DNA from: CAZEPT01 sp964626965 | GTDB lineage: Bacteria; Patescibacteriota; Minisyncoccia; Phycocordibacterales; UBA9973 | DNA: 64,000 nt | Direction: 5' to 3' | Assembly (NCBI GenBank): GCA_964626965.1 | Contig: CAZVHB010000004.1 | Location: 20,317-84,316, forward strand | Shown: positions 50,706 through 58,885 of the stretch, one piece after another | Layout of the letters: each line of letters begins with the position of its first letter | How positions within the stretch are numbered: the first letter of the stretch is position 1 | The notes under the pieces: model-generated | What the model saw: the letters and a program-made list of their open reading frames with translations, nothing else | Database searches by the model: none | What the model was told of the DNA's origin: nothing | Program-made: the position numbers and the translations under genes

Positions 50706-51338
50706 ATGCCAAAATTAAAAATGACACCATTTGTCATACAAGCACTCACTGCACCTAGTTCACGAAAAGGTGCCAATTATTCCACACTCTCTGAACCAGG
50801 GAAAAAAATTCTCGAGTCCATCTTGGAAAAGATACTCAAAGAAGAATACAGTATTTATGAATACGCTTGGTATTTCATCAACCTAAGCCTGAGTAATAAA
50901 AATCTTGCTGAAGTATTTGATTGTTTAAAAGAAACATATGACTTTACTGTCACAATTTCAAAATCAAGTAAATACAATCATGGACTCACAGAAAGAATGA
51001 AAGCTCATGTTGTGTATGCACTCGCTTTTGCAGGCAACAGTCTTAACGCAGCAGAAAATAAAACACTCTTACCTGATATGATCACGTGCCTCAAAAAACA
51101 TATTTCAATAGTGGAAGATGCATATTTTACTGTCTACAAAATGATCGACAGAGATAACAAGCAGAGAACCACCCCAGTAGATATGAAAAAATTATTCACC
51201 ATACAACAAGATGGTGATACGCATATTGCAATATTTACCTATGCCGATATCACAGAATCAGGAAAAGGGACAAATAAAAAAGAGGCAAAAAATGAAGCTT
51301 GCAGAAACTGGCTTTCTAATAACAGAAAAGTGTTATAA
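50706..51338 (+). CDS. Protein with dsRNA-binding-like C-terminus
   Basis: 210 residues. The N-terminal 150 residues are predicted all-helical, resembling but not clearly matching an RNase III-type fold, and contain none of its catalytic acidic residues. The last 65 residues (TIQQDGDTHIAIFTYADITE, then GTNKKEAKNEACRNWL) follow the alpha-beta-beta-beta-alpha pattern of a dsRBD, whose final helix usually carries KKEAK. It may be an RNA-binding protein with a degenerate RNase III-like half. This is a weak inference. Confidence 0.6.
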   Translation: MPKLKMTPFVIQALTAPSSRKGANYSTLSEPGKKILESILEKILKEEYSIYEYAWYFINLSLSNKNLAEVFDCLKETYDFTVTISKSSKYNHGLTERMKAHVVYALAFAGNSLNAAENKTLLPDMITCLKKHISIVEDAYFTVYKMIDRDNKQRTTPVDMKKLFTIQQDGDTHIAIFTYADITESGKGTNKKEAKNEACRNWLSNNRKVL

Positions 51339-51353
51339 CATAATTAAATGCAC

Positions 51354-51459
51354 GTGAATATAATCAACTTCAACTAACAAGTGAAATCTCAGAGGGACAC
51401 TTGTTTAAGGATTCATATTCACCTTCAGGAGCAGTCAGTGTCGCGGGCTGCTCTTTTTT
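51354..51459 (+). ncRNA. Structured 3' RNA with nested stems and terminator
   Basis: GTGAATAT (51354-51361) pairs with ATATTCAC (51415-51422). Inside it ACAAGTG (51377-51383) pairs with CACTTGT (51398-51404). A terminator follows: GAGCAG/CTGCTC stem and T-run (51429-51459). It begins 15 nt after the 50706 stop, so it may be a 3' UTR element or a separate small RNA. Confidence 0.45.
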
Positions 51460-52705
51460 ATTTCCCTACATGTTGTCCAACAACATACCCTGTCGTCCAA
51501 CAAAGCTGGAGAGAATATCCACCAGACGGACGGTTGACGTGCAAGAGGTCACCAGTAATAAAAAGATTATCTATCATAAGTGATCGCATTGTTTTTGTAT
51601 CTATTTCTTTCAGAGGCACTCCACCATCTGCAATGACCGCACGATCAAAACCCATAAGCCCAGTAATCGTGAGTGTTAATCCTTTGAGTAAATCAACAAT
51701 AATCCTCCGCTCTTCTTTGGTAATACTATGCACTTTTGTATTGATATCTATTTTACCTAATAGCTGATCAAGAATCACCGCATGCATACCTTCTGGAGTG
51801 ACTTCTTTTATGATATTTTTAAAAGTTTTATTTTTATGATTATCAAATATTTTCACAAGTTGTTTATCAAGTGACCCGATATCAGTATCTGGATACATAT
51901 CAATCACCGCAGTCACTTCACCTGTCGGTAATAAATCCCCTACCATCTTAGAACAGTTGAGAATGAGTGGACTGGAAAGTCCAAAATGAGTAAATAAAAT
52001 TTTTCCTATTTTTGAAAATGCTTTTTTCCCATCTACGAAAAAAGTAATTTTCATAAATGAAAGTGAGACACCAGAAACATCAGCAACCCACGGTTCGAGG
52101 ACTTTAAGTGGGACAATAGACGGAGTTGGTTTGTGTACTGTATGCCCGAGATCAGTCAGCCATTTGAATCCATCGCCGGTTGAACCAGTTTTTGGATGAG
52201 AGACCCCACCAGTTGCAAAGATATAGTCTGTGGCTGTATAGGTCACACCATCAACAATAACACCAGTGATGTGATTCCCTTCTTTAAGTATTTTCTTTAC
52301 AGGACTGTTTGTCTTTACCATAACACCCAACTCTTTGAGTTCGCGCTCAAATACTTTGTACACATCAAGTGCTCGTTCTGTGTGAGGAAAGGCTCGATTG
52401 CGCGCTTGGGTCACGAGCGGTAGCCCGCGCGTTTCAAAATAATCGAATGTATCTTTCATGGAAAATTGTGAAAAAGCTGAGTAGAGATATTTTGCATTTT
52501 CGCCATAATTAGAAAGAAATTTATGAATGTCCGCTGTGTTGTTTGTTATGTTGCATCTTCCTCCACCAGAGATTTTTAATTTTTCACCGAGATTGGCATT
52601 TTTCTCTAATAGCATTACTCGTGCACCATTTTTACTTGCACACACCGCAGACATAAGCCCAGATGACCCACCGCCAACAACAATGGCATCGTAATTATTT
52701 TCCAT
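51458..52705 (-). CDS. HI0933/YhiN-family NAD(P)/FAD-dependent flavoprotein
   Basis: 415 residues. The N-terminal dinucleotide fold reads IVVGGGSSGLMSAVCASKNG. The family-typical KISGGGRCNITNN follows at about residue 47, and YIFATGGVSHPKTGSTGDGF at 165. The C-terminal FAD motif is near NLFITGDLLHVNRPSGGYSLQ. The oxidoreductase substrate is unknown. It overlaps the malic-enzyme gene by 11 bp, so translation is coupled. Confidence 0.9.
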   Translation of the reverse strand: MENNYDAIVVGGGSSGLMSAVCASKNGARVMLLEKNANLGEKLKISGGGRCNITNNTADIHKFLSNYGENAKYLYSAFSQFSMKDTFDYFETRGLPLVTQARNRAFPHTERALDVYKVFERELKELGVMVKTNSPVKKILKEGNHITGVIVDGVTYTATDYIFATGGVSHPKTGSTGDGFKWLTDLGHTVHKPTPSIVPLKVLEPWVADVSGVSLSFMKITFFVDGKKAFSKIGKILFTHFGLSSPLILNCSKMVGDLLPTGEVTAVIDMYPDTDIGSLDKQLVKIFDNHKNKTFKNIIKEVTPEGMHAVILDQLLGKIDINTKVHSITKEERRIIVDLLKGLTLTITGLMGFDRAVIADGGVPLKEIDTKTMRSLMIDNLFITGDLLHVNRPSGGYSLQLCWTTGYVVGQHVGK

Positions 52706-53843
52706 AGTATTTCAAAGTTGCTTGCTCTACGACATTCACGATATTCTTATCAAACATAGACGGTAAAATAGTTTCTGGAGTATTATCAGTATGATATTCG
52801 GCAATTGCATCTGCTATATGCACAAATAATCCTTGTTCAAACTGTACATGACGCAACTGAAGCATGCCTTTAAATACTCCAGGGAAAACAAGCGAATTGT
52901 TGAGCTGATTTGGAAAATCACTCCGCCCGGTGGCCGTGATAAATGCACCGGCTTGTTTTGCCTCATCTGGCATAATTTCTGGTGACGGATTTGCAAGTGT
53001 AAAAAGTATTGGACGCGGGGCCATTGTGCGAACCATATCTTGTGTGACTGTCCCACCTTTTGAAAGACCGATAAATACATGCGCGTCAACCAATGCATCA
53101 GTAAGTGTACCAGCTTGTGGATCTGATAGAGAACCATCGAGTAATTCTTTTTTTTCTTTTGTCAGATCTGTTCGACCTCTGTGAACGATTCCACTACTGT
53201 CTAAAAAAACAATATGTTTAAAACCATAGGAGAGAAGGAGTCTGCCTGTAGCAACTCCTGCGGCACCAATACCAGCGAGGACAATATGTGTTTCATCTTT
53301 GGAGAGACCTCGAAGTTTGAGCGCGTTTATGAGCCCCACAAGTGCAACTGTCGCTGCTCCCCACTGATCGTCGTGCATTACAGGGATATCGAGCTCTCTG
53401 CGTAACCGTTCTTCTATTTCAAAACACCTTGGTGCGGAAATATCTTCGAGATTGATTCCACCAAACACAGGTGCGATGCGCTTTACTGTTTCAATAATTT
53501 CTTCTGTGTCTTGAGTACTGAGACAAATAGGAAAAGCATCCACGTTAGCAAATTCTTTAAAAATAGCAGCCTTACCTTCCATCACAGGAATAGCCGCTTC
53601 CGCACCAAGATTTCCGAGTCCGAGTATTGCTGAACCATCAGAAATCACCGCGATCGTATTATGCTTAAGCGTGTAGTCATAGACAGTTTCTGTATCTTCT
53701 GCAATCTTACGAGATACCTCTGCAACCCCTGGACTATACGCCCAAGAAAGTACCTCTTTTGAATCAAGGGGTACTTTACTCTTTGTCTCGAGTTTCCCGT
53801 GGTGTTTTTTATGCAGTTCTAGAGCTTGTTCGTAGATATCCAT
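52695..53843 (-). CDS. NAD(P)-dependent malic enzyme (short form)
   Basis: 382 residues. Oxidative decarboxylation of malate to pyruvate. SPGVAEVSRKIAED, then VISDGSAILGLGNLGAEAAIPVMEGKA, NLEDISAPRCFEIEERLR and the nucleotide site IVLAGIGAAGVATGRLLLSYG are present. The usual HDDQHGTA reads HDDQWGAA, a change at a conserved position near the metal site. TATGAT ends 6 nt before the ATG. In a minimal metabolism it could supply pyruvate and NAD(P)H. Activity on malate is inferred. Confidence 0.9.
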   Translation of the reverse strand: MDIYEQALELHKKHHGKLETKSKVPLDSKEVLSWAYSPGVAEVSRKIAEDTETVYDYTLKHNTIAVISDGSAILGLGNLGAEAAIPVMEGKAAIFKEFANVDAFPICLSTQDTEEIIETVKRIAPVFGGINLEDISAPRCFEIEERLRRELDIPVMHDDQWGAATVALVGLINALKLRGLSKDETHIVLAGIGAAGVATGRLLLSYGFKHIVFLDSSGIVHRGRTDLTKEKKELLDGSLSDPQAGTLTDALVDAHVFIGLSKGGTVTQDMVRTMAPRPILFTLANPSPEIMPDEAKQAGAFITATGRSDFPNQLNNSLVFPGVFKGMLQLRHVQFEQGLFVHIADAIAEYHTDNTPETILPSMFDKNIVNVVEQATLKYYGK

Positions 53844-53873
53844 CTGCCCATCATACCACTTTTGAAAGGTTAT

Positions 53874-54884
53874 TTAAAATTGAGTTTTTTCCGCGGGGTC
53901 TTTTTGATCACTCAAGAGTCTATCAACACTCCACAGTCCTCCACCTTCAATCGCAAGAATAGAGAGTGCTCCAAAGAGCGTAATGTGTGCCGTGACTGAT
54001 TCTTTGAAATAAAAAAAAGTTCCTGAAATAACAACAAACGCAATAATGGAAGAAAGTCTAGTTTTCAAGCCGATAAAAATCGCAATACCAATGATGAGCT
54101 CAATCAGTCCAGTAGCGAGTACCCACATTGAAGGAGACACATTAATAAATTGCTGTAAGTTATATTGACTTACCACAAGTGCTGACATGTGAGGGTTGAG
54201 AATCTTTTCAAAAAGTGCAAGGTAGATCATCGCACCACCGAGCCCAAAGCGAATGATTGGCGCGATGAGCTCCCGTCTTATAGACAGACGGTGTAAAAAT
54301 GACGTACCGAGCATATCATCAAGTCCTGGTCTTGGGCTATGAAAAACAATCACGCTAAGTGCAAGTGCAAGTACGTCGAGATTCCCAATGAGGTACCAAT
54401 TTTGAGTAAGTGCAAGTACGTAGAGCACGATAACAAGGAGGGTCGCTGGAATAATCATAAAACCAAGCAAGAGTAAAAACCCGAGTATGATTTCAAACAT
54501 TGCAAAAGTTGAATTAGCAAGAAGTGGTGAAATCAAAACGTGCTCTGTCCCCGCTCCCAAAAGTGCTATACCAAGAGATAAGCGCAATATCCACGGAACC
54601 AATTCATGATAAGAACTGAGCCGATCTGTTACATCAGCAAAATACTTCACTATTTTTTTATTTTTTAAAAGCAAAAACCATACAACGCCAACAACTACAA
54701 CAGTTCCAAGCATCAAACCAACATACGAAATATTAAAAAAAGGTTGCAAAAGAAATTGAAAGTCCATTCCTCTACTCACACCTAATTCATCATGAGTAAT
54801 AACATACCCAACATGGGCCGATGCAGTTTGGACGACACCAAAAAATCCAAGTAAAACGAGTACGTATTTTTGAAAATGTTTCAT
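53874..54884 (-). CDS. DoxX-like multi-pass membrane protein
   Basis: About 336 residues with eight or nine hydrophobic helices in two halves of similar architecture. A signal-like N-terminus ends TASAHVGYV. The second half contains IIRFGLGGAMIYLALFEKIL and LATGLIELIIGIAIFIGLKTR, the four-helix DoxX pattern. The first half LRLSLGIALLGAGTEHVLIS is a related unit. Function of DoxX proteins is poorly known and linked to redox. ATG 54884 follows TATACT by 6 nt. Confidence 0.72.
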   Translation of the reverse strand: MKHFQKYVLVLLGFFGVVQTASAHVGYVITHDELGVSRGMDFQFLLQPFFNISYVGLMLGTVVVVGVVWFLLLKNKKIVKYFADVTDRLSSYHELVPWILRLSLGIALLGAGTEHVLISPLLANSTFAMFEIILGFLLLLGFMIIPATLLVIVLYVLALTQNWYLIGNLDVLALALSVIVFHSPRPGLDDMLGTSFLHRLSIRRELIAPIIRFGLGGAMIYLALFEKILNPHMSALVVSQYNLQQFINVSPSMWVLATGLIELIIGIAIFIGLKTRLSSIIAFVVISGTFFYFKESVTAHITLFGALSILAIEGGGLWSVDRLLSDQKDPAEKTQF

Positions 54885-54917
54885 AGACATAGTATATAAT
54901 ATTGACCATAAAAAAGA

Positions 54918-54945
54918 AAAAAGCCACTCGTAATGAGGGGCTTTT
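54918..54945 (-). terminator. Terminator of the 54965-55462 gene
   Basis: AAAAGCC/GGCTTTT outer stem with inner CTC/GAG, followed by a T-run on the minus strand. Confidence 0.72.
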
Positions 54946-54964
54946 AAATAATCTGTTTTAAACG

Positions 54965-55462
54965 TTACAGCTGGAAGCGTTCTTTATACAGAGCTTCCGG
55001 ATCTTTCATAAAATCATTAATCACAAGAGCAGCTAAAATAATCGCGTTATGCCAATCAAATGCAAGCTGTGGAATTGAACTTTTCCCTATCGTAAACTTT
55101 GCATACGCTGGCGTACGAAAATTTATTTTAGATTTTTGTTCTTGCATAAATTCAATGTACCCGGTTAGTCCAGATACTTTAAGCGTACGAAACTCAATTC
55201 TCCCAAAAGAGAAAAACTCCGATGGTTCACCTTTGTTTTCGACCCCGCGAGGGTGGGAAGAACGAGAGACAGGTGTGTTCGCCATGAATTTGTCTATCTC
55301 CTCACCAAGCGTGATTTTCTTTTGAACTTTAAAGCTAAATAGTTCAATGACTTCAGACTGAATGGTATCAGTTTCTGAAATCACAATAGGAGTGAAAGAA
55401 ACCGCAGTTTCTGGGAATTTAGAACGAAGTTCTTCTAAATATGGTTTTATCATGGTGCTCAT
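54965..55462 (-). CDS. Cytosolic protein, unknown
   Basis: 165 residues with mixed alpha/beta composition and no signal peptide. A central loop VSRSSHPRGVENKGEPSEFF looks disordered. KFTIGKSSIPQLAFDWHNAI then precedes a helix LAALVINDFMKDPEALYKER. No family recognised. The upstream region 55463-55610 contains both this gene's likely promoter (ATAATATAG) and that of dnaE. Confidence 0.58.
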   Translation of the reverse strand: MSTMIKPYLEELRSKFPETAVSFTPIVISETDTIQSEVIELFSFKVQKKITLGEEIDKFMANTPVSRSSHPRGVENKGEPSEFFSFGRIEFRTLKVSGLTGYIEFMQEQKSKINFRTPAYAKFTIGKSSIPQLAFDWHNAIILAALVINDFMKDPEALYKERFQL

Positions 55463-55610
55463 GTATAAAAAATTTTAAGGGTTAAAATAATTAATTTCAT
55501 ATATAATATAGCATACTTTATACCATTTTGTCAACCCCCTAATAGGTAAACCTCAAGCGGGGGTACACTCCACTCCAGATGCTCATTTTTATGCTAAAAT
55601 AGACCCAGAT

Positions 55611-58600
55611 ATGTCTTCAAACTTCATCCATCTCCATACACACAGCCACTATTCCCTCCTCGACGGACTGACTAAAGTCGAGGATATGGTTCGTATTGCA
55701 AAAGAACAAGGAATGGACGCGATTGCGATCACCGACCACGGTAATATGTATGGAGCAATAGAATTCTACAAAACCTGCAACAAAGCTGGCATCAAACCCA
55801 TCATCGGTGTAGAAGCGTATATGGCGCCAGGTGCCAGGGATGATAAAACACCGACTCCCGCTGGAACAAAAAAATACCATCACTTGATCCTCCTCGCTAA
55901 AAATATCACTGGCTACAAAAACCTAATGCACCTCGTCACTCGGGCAAACCTCGAAGGTTACTACTACAAACCTCGCATGGATAAGGAACTCCTGCGTGAA
56001 CATCACGAAGGTATTATTGCTCTCTCTGCGTGTATGGGAGGTGAACTCTCACAGGTAGTCCTTAAAGAAGGTATGGAAAAAGCGGAAAAGTTAGTCTACG
56101 AATATAAAGAAATTTTTGGTGATGAGAATTATTTTATCGAAGTCCAATCCCACCCTGGTGTAGAGCGAGACAAAGAAGTCAGAGACAAACTCGTAGAGTT
56201 GGCGCGTAAAACAAATACCATGATCGTTGCGACCCAAGACTCACACTACCCGTGTCATGATGATCATGACGCACATAGAACACTCCTCGCTATCAACACT
56301 GGAGCAGACACAAAAGCAGATACAAAGTTTGAATTTTCAGACGACGACTTTTCGCTCATCGATGAAAAAACTGCACTGAAGTATTTTAAAGATATTCCAG
56401 AAGCAGTAACAAATACAAAAATAGTTGCTGATATGTGTGAAGTCTATGACCTCGAACTCGGAAAAGCATACTTCCCTGAATTTATTATCGAATCTGGCAA
56501 ATCAGCAGAACAAGAACTTCGCGACCTGACCTACGAAGGACTTATCCTAAAAAATGTTCCTGACACAAAAGAAGTCCGAGAACGCATAGAATACGAACTT
56601 GGTGTTATTAATACGAAAGGATATCCATCGTACTTTTTAGTAGTGTCTGACCTGCTTCGTTTTGCAAAAGAAAATGGAATTTTAACCAACACCCGAGGAT
56701 CTGCAGCGGGTTCACTTGTGTCATACCTCGTTGGTATCACGACTATCAACCCTCTCACATTCCTTCTTCCTTTCGAGCGTTTCCTCAACCCTGAACGTCC
56801 ATCACTTCCAGATATTGATATGGACTTTGCTGATACGAGGCGTGAAGAAGTGATCCAGTACGCAAAAAGAAAGTACGGAGCGGATAGAGTGGCGCAGATT
56901 GGAACATTTGGAACGATGATGGCAAAAGGATCAGTGCGCGACGTCGCACGAGCACTTGGATATCCATACAATGTGGGAGATAAAATCTCTAACCTCATTC
57001 CTCTCGGTGCCCAAGGAGCACCGATGACCATACTCCACGCAATAGAGCTTGTTCCTGAGCTCAAAAAAATGTACACGAGTGATCCTGATACAAAAAAGAT
57101 TATTGACCTTGCTCGCAAGATGGAAGGCTGTGTACGACACATCTCGGTACACGCTGCGGGTATCGTTATCGCACCAAAACCACTGTACGAATTTACTCCA
57201 ATCCAATACGACCCGAAAGGTGGAGGTATTATCACTCAATACGATATGTACAATATCGAAGATGCAGGACTACCGAAGTTCGACTTTTTGGGTATTAGAA
57301 ACCTCTCTATTCTTGAGCGTGCAATAACCCTTGTTGAGAAAATAAGAAATATCAAAGTTGATTTAGAGAAAATTCCACTTGATGATCCAAAGACATATGA
57401 AATGCTCGCCCGAGGAGAAACAGTCGGACTTTTTCAATTGAACGGTTCTGGAATGACCCAGGCGCTCATGAACCTCAAACCGACAACAATCCATGATATT
57501 AATGCGATGGTTGCGCTCTACCGACCTGGACCGATGGCGACAATAGACGAATACATCGCAAGGAAACATGGGAAAAAAGCTGTAAAATTCTACCATCCAA
57601 AAATGGAAAAATTCCTAAAAAACTCTTTCGGACTCCTCGTCTATCAAGACGACCTCTTGTATACAGCGATTGAACTCGCTGGATATTCATGGGGAGAAGT
57701 TGATAAATTCCGAAAAGCCGTTGGTAAGAAAATTCCTGAAGAAATGGCAAAGCAACATATTTACTTCGTGAAAGGTTGTCAAAAACATAGTGGTATGAGT
57801 GAAAAAGAAGCTGAATTTATTTGGACACTCTTCGAGCCATTCCAAGGATATGGATTCAACAAAGCACATGCCGCGAGTTACGGTATGGTGGCGTACGAAA
57901 CAGCCTATATGAAAGCAAACTACCCTGTCGAATACATGACGGCCGTTCTCTCGGCTGAATCTGGTGATACTGATAAAATCAATGAAATCGTGCGTGAATG
58001 CAAACGCATGAACATAGCAGTACTTCCTCCAAGTATCACAGAAAGTTTCGGAGATTTTACGGTGATCAAAAACATGCCAGATGAAAAAAATACTGGAGTC
58101 ATCCGTTTTGGCTTATACACGATAAAAAATCTTGGAGAAGAAATCGCAAACTATATCATAGGGGAACGAAAAGAAAACGGACCATACACAACACTCACAG
58201 ATCTGTTAAATAGAGTTCAGCACAAAAATTTCAATAAAAAATCTTTGGAAGCACTCGTACAGTCTGGTGCGTGTGATGACTTTGCGGAACGAGGTGACCT
58301 GTTTTACAATACAGAACGAATGCTCGAATATAATAAAAATATCAGAAAAGTAGTTGGACAGGATTCCCTCTTTGGAGATCTTGGTGAAAGCGAAGATCAT
58401 TTCAACTTAATACCTAACGGAGATGTGCTCGATAAAAAAATGAAGTTAGCATGGGAAAAGGAACTTCTCGGGTTGTATATTTCTGATCACCCACTCAATG
58501 CCTACAAAGAACAAATAGAACGTACACAATGTTCTATCGAACTCATCAATGCGGAATATGGAGAGAATAGACCTGTACTCATCGGTGCATTTATCGAAAA

Positions 58601-58814
58601 TTACAAACCAGTACTCACCAAGAAAAATGAAAAAATGGCGATACTCCTTCTTCTTGATTTCACAGGAAGCATGGAAGCGTTTATCTTTCCAAAAGTTATG
58701 AAAACAATATCCGATGGAATTTTAGGTCCAGATATCTGTATTGCACTCAAGGGAAAAGTCAGTATCAAGAACGATAAAAAAACTATCATTATTGAGACCA
58801 TAAAAAAAATATAA
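55611..58814 (+). CDS. dnaE: DNA polymerase III alpha subunit (DnaE)
   Basis: 1067 residues, the replicative polymerase. An N-terminal PHP domain (FIHLHTHSHYSLLDGLTK, AIAITDHGNMYGAIEF) keeps most metal-binding His/Asp. Catalytic acids are in PSLPDIDMDFADTRR near 404. The finger/thumb region has YRPGPMATIDEYIARKHG. A conserved tyrosine-glutamine stretch LGIRNLSIL follows. Near residue 919 GQDSLFGDL matches the clamp-binding QxxLF. The C-terminal OB region (PVLIGAFIENYKPVLTKKNEK) follows but the tau-binding end is short. TAAAAT lies 10 nt before the ATG. Confidence 0.97.
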   Translation: MSSNFIHLHTHSHYSLLDGLTKVEDMVRIAKEQGMDAIAITDHGNMYGAIEFYKTCNKAGIKPIIGVEAYMAPGARDDKTPTPAGTKKYHHLILLAKNITGYKNLMHLVTRANLEGYYYKPRMDKELLREHHEGIIALSACMGGELSQVVLKEGMEKAEKLVYEYKEIFGDENYFIEVQSHPGVERDKEVRDKLVELARKTNTMIVATQDSHYPCHDDHDAHRTLLAINTGADTKADTKFEFSDDDFSLIDEKTALKYFKDIPEAVTNTKIVADMCEVYDLELGKAYFPEFIIESGKSAEQELRDLTYEGLILKNVPDTKEVRERIEYELGVINTKGYPSYFLVVSDLLRFAKENGILTNTRGSAAGSLVSYLVGITTINPLTFLLPFERFLNPERPSLPDIDMDFADTRREEVIQYAKRKYGADRVAQIGTFGTMMAKGSVRDVARALGYPYNVGDKISNLIPLGAQGAPMTILHAIELVPELKKMYTSDPDTKKIIDLARKMEGCVRHISVHAAGIVIAPKPLYEFTPIQYDPKGGGIITQYDMYNIEDAGLPKFDFLGIRNLSILERAITLVEKIRNIKVDLEKIPLDDPKTYEMLARGETVGLFQLNGSGMTQALMNLKPTTIHDINAMVALYRPGPMATIDEYIARKHGKKAVKFYHPKMEKFLKNSFGLLVYQDDLLYTAIELAGYSWGEVDKFRKAVGKKIPEEMAKQHIYFVKGCQKHSGMSEKEAEFIWTLFEPFQGYGFNKAHAASYGMVAYETAYMKANYPVEYMTAVLSAESGDTDKINEIVRECKRMNIAVLPPSITESFGDFTVIKNMPDEKNTGVIRFGLYTIKNLGEEIANYIIGERKENGPYTTLTDLLNRVQHKNFNKKSLEALVQSGACDDFAERGDLFYNTERMLEYNKNIRKVVGQDSLFGDLGESEDHFNLIPNGDVLDKKMKLAWEKELLGLYISDHPLNAYKEQIERTQCSIELINAEYGENRPVLIGAFIENYKPVLTKKNEKMAILLLLDFTGSMEAFIFPKVMKTISDGILGPDICIALKGKVSIKNDKKTIIIETIKKI

Positions 58815-58827
58815 CAAAAAAATTCTA

Positions 58828-58870
58828 ACGATAATAAAAACCCCGCACTACGCGGGGTTTTTATTATCGT
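58828..58870. terminator. Bidirectional terminator between dnaE and the surface protein
   Basis: 19-bp perfect stem (58828-58846 with 58852-58870), core CCCCGC/GCGGGG. Confidence 0.9.
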
Positions 58871-58885
58871 GTGGTAGGAATAGTG

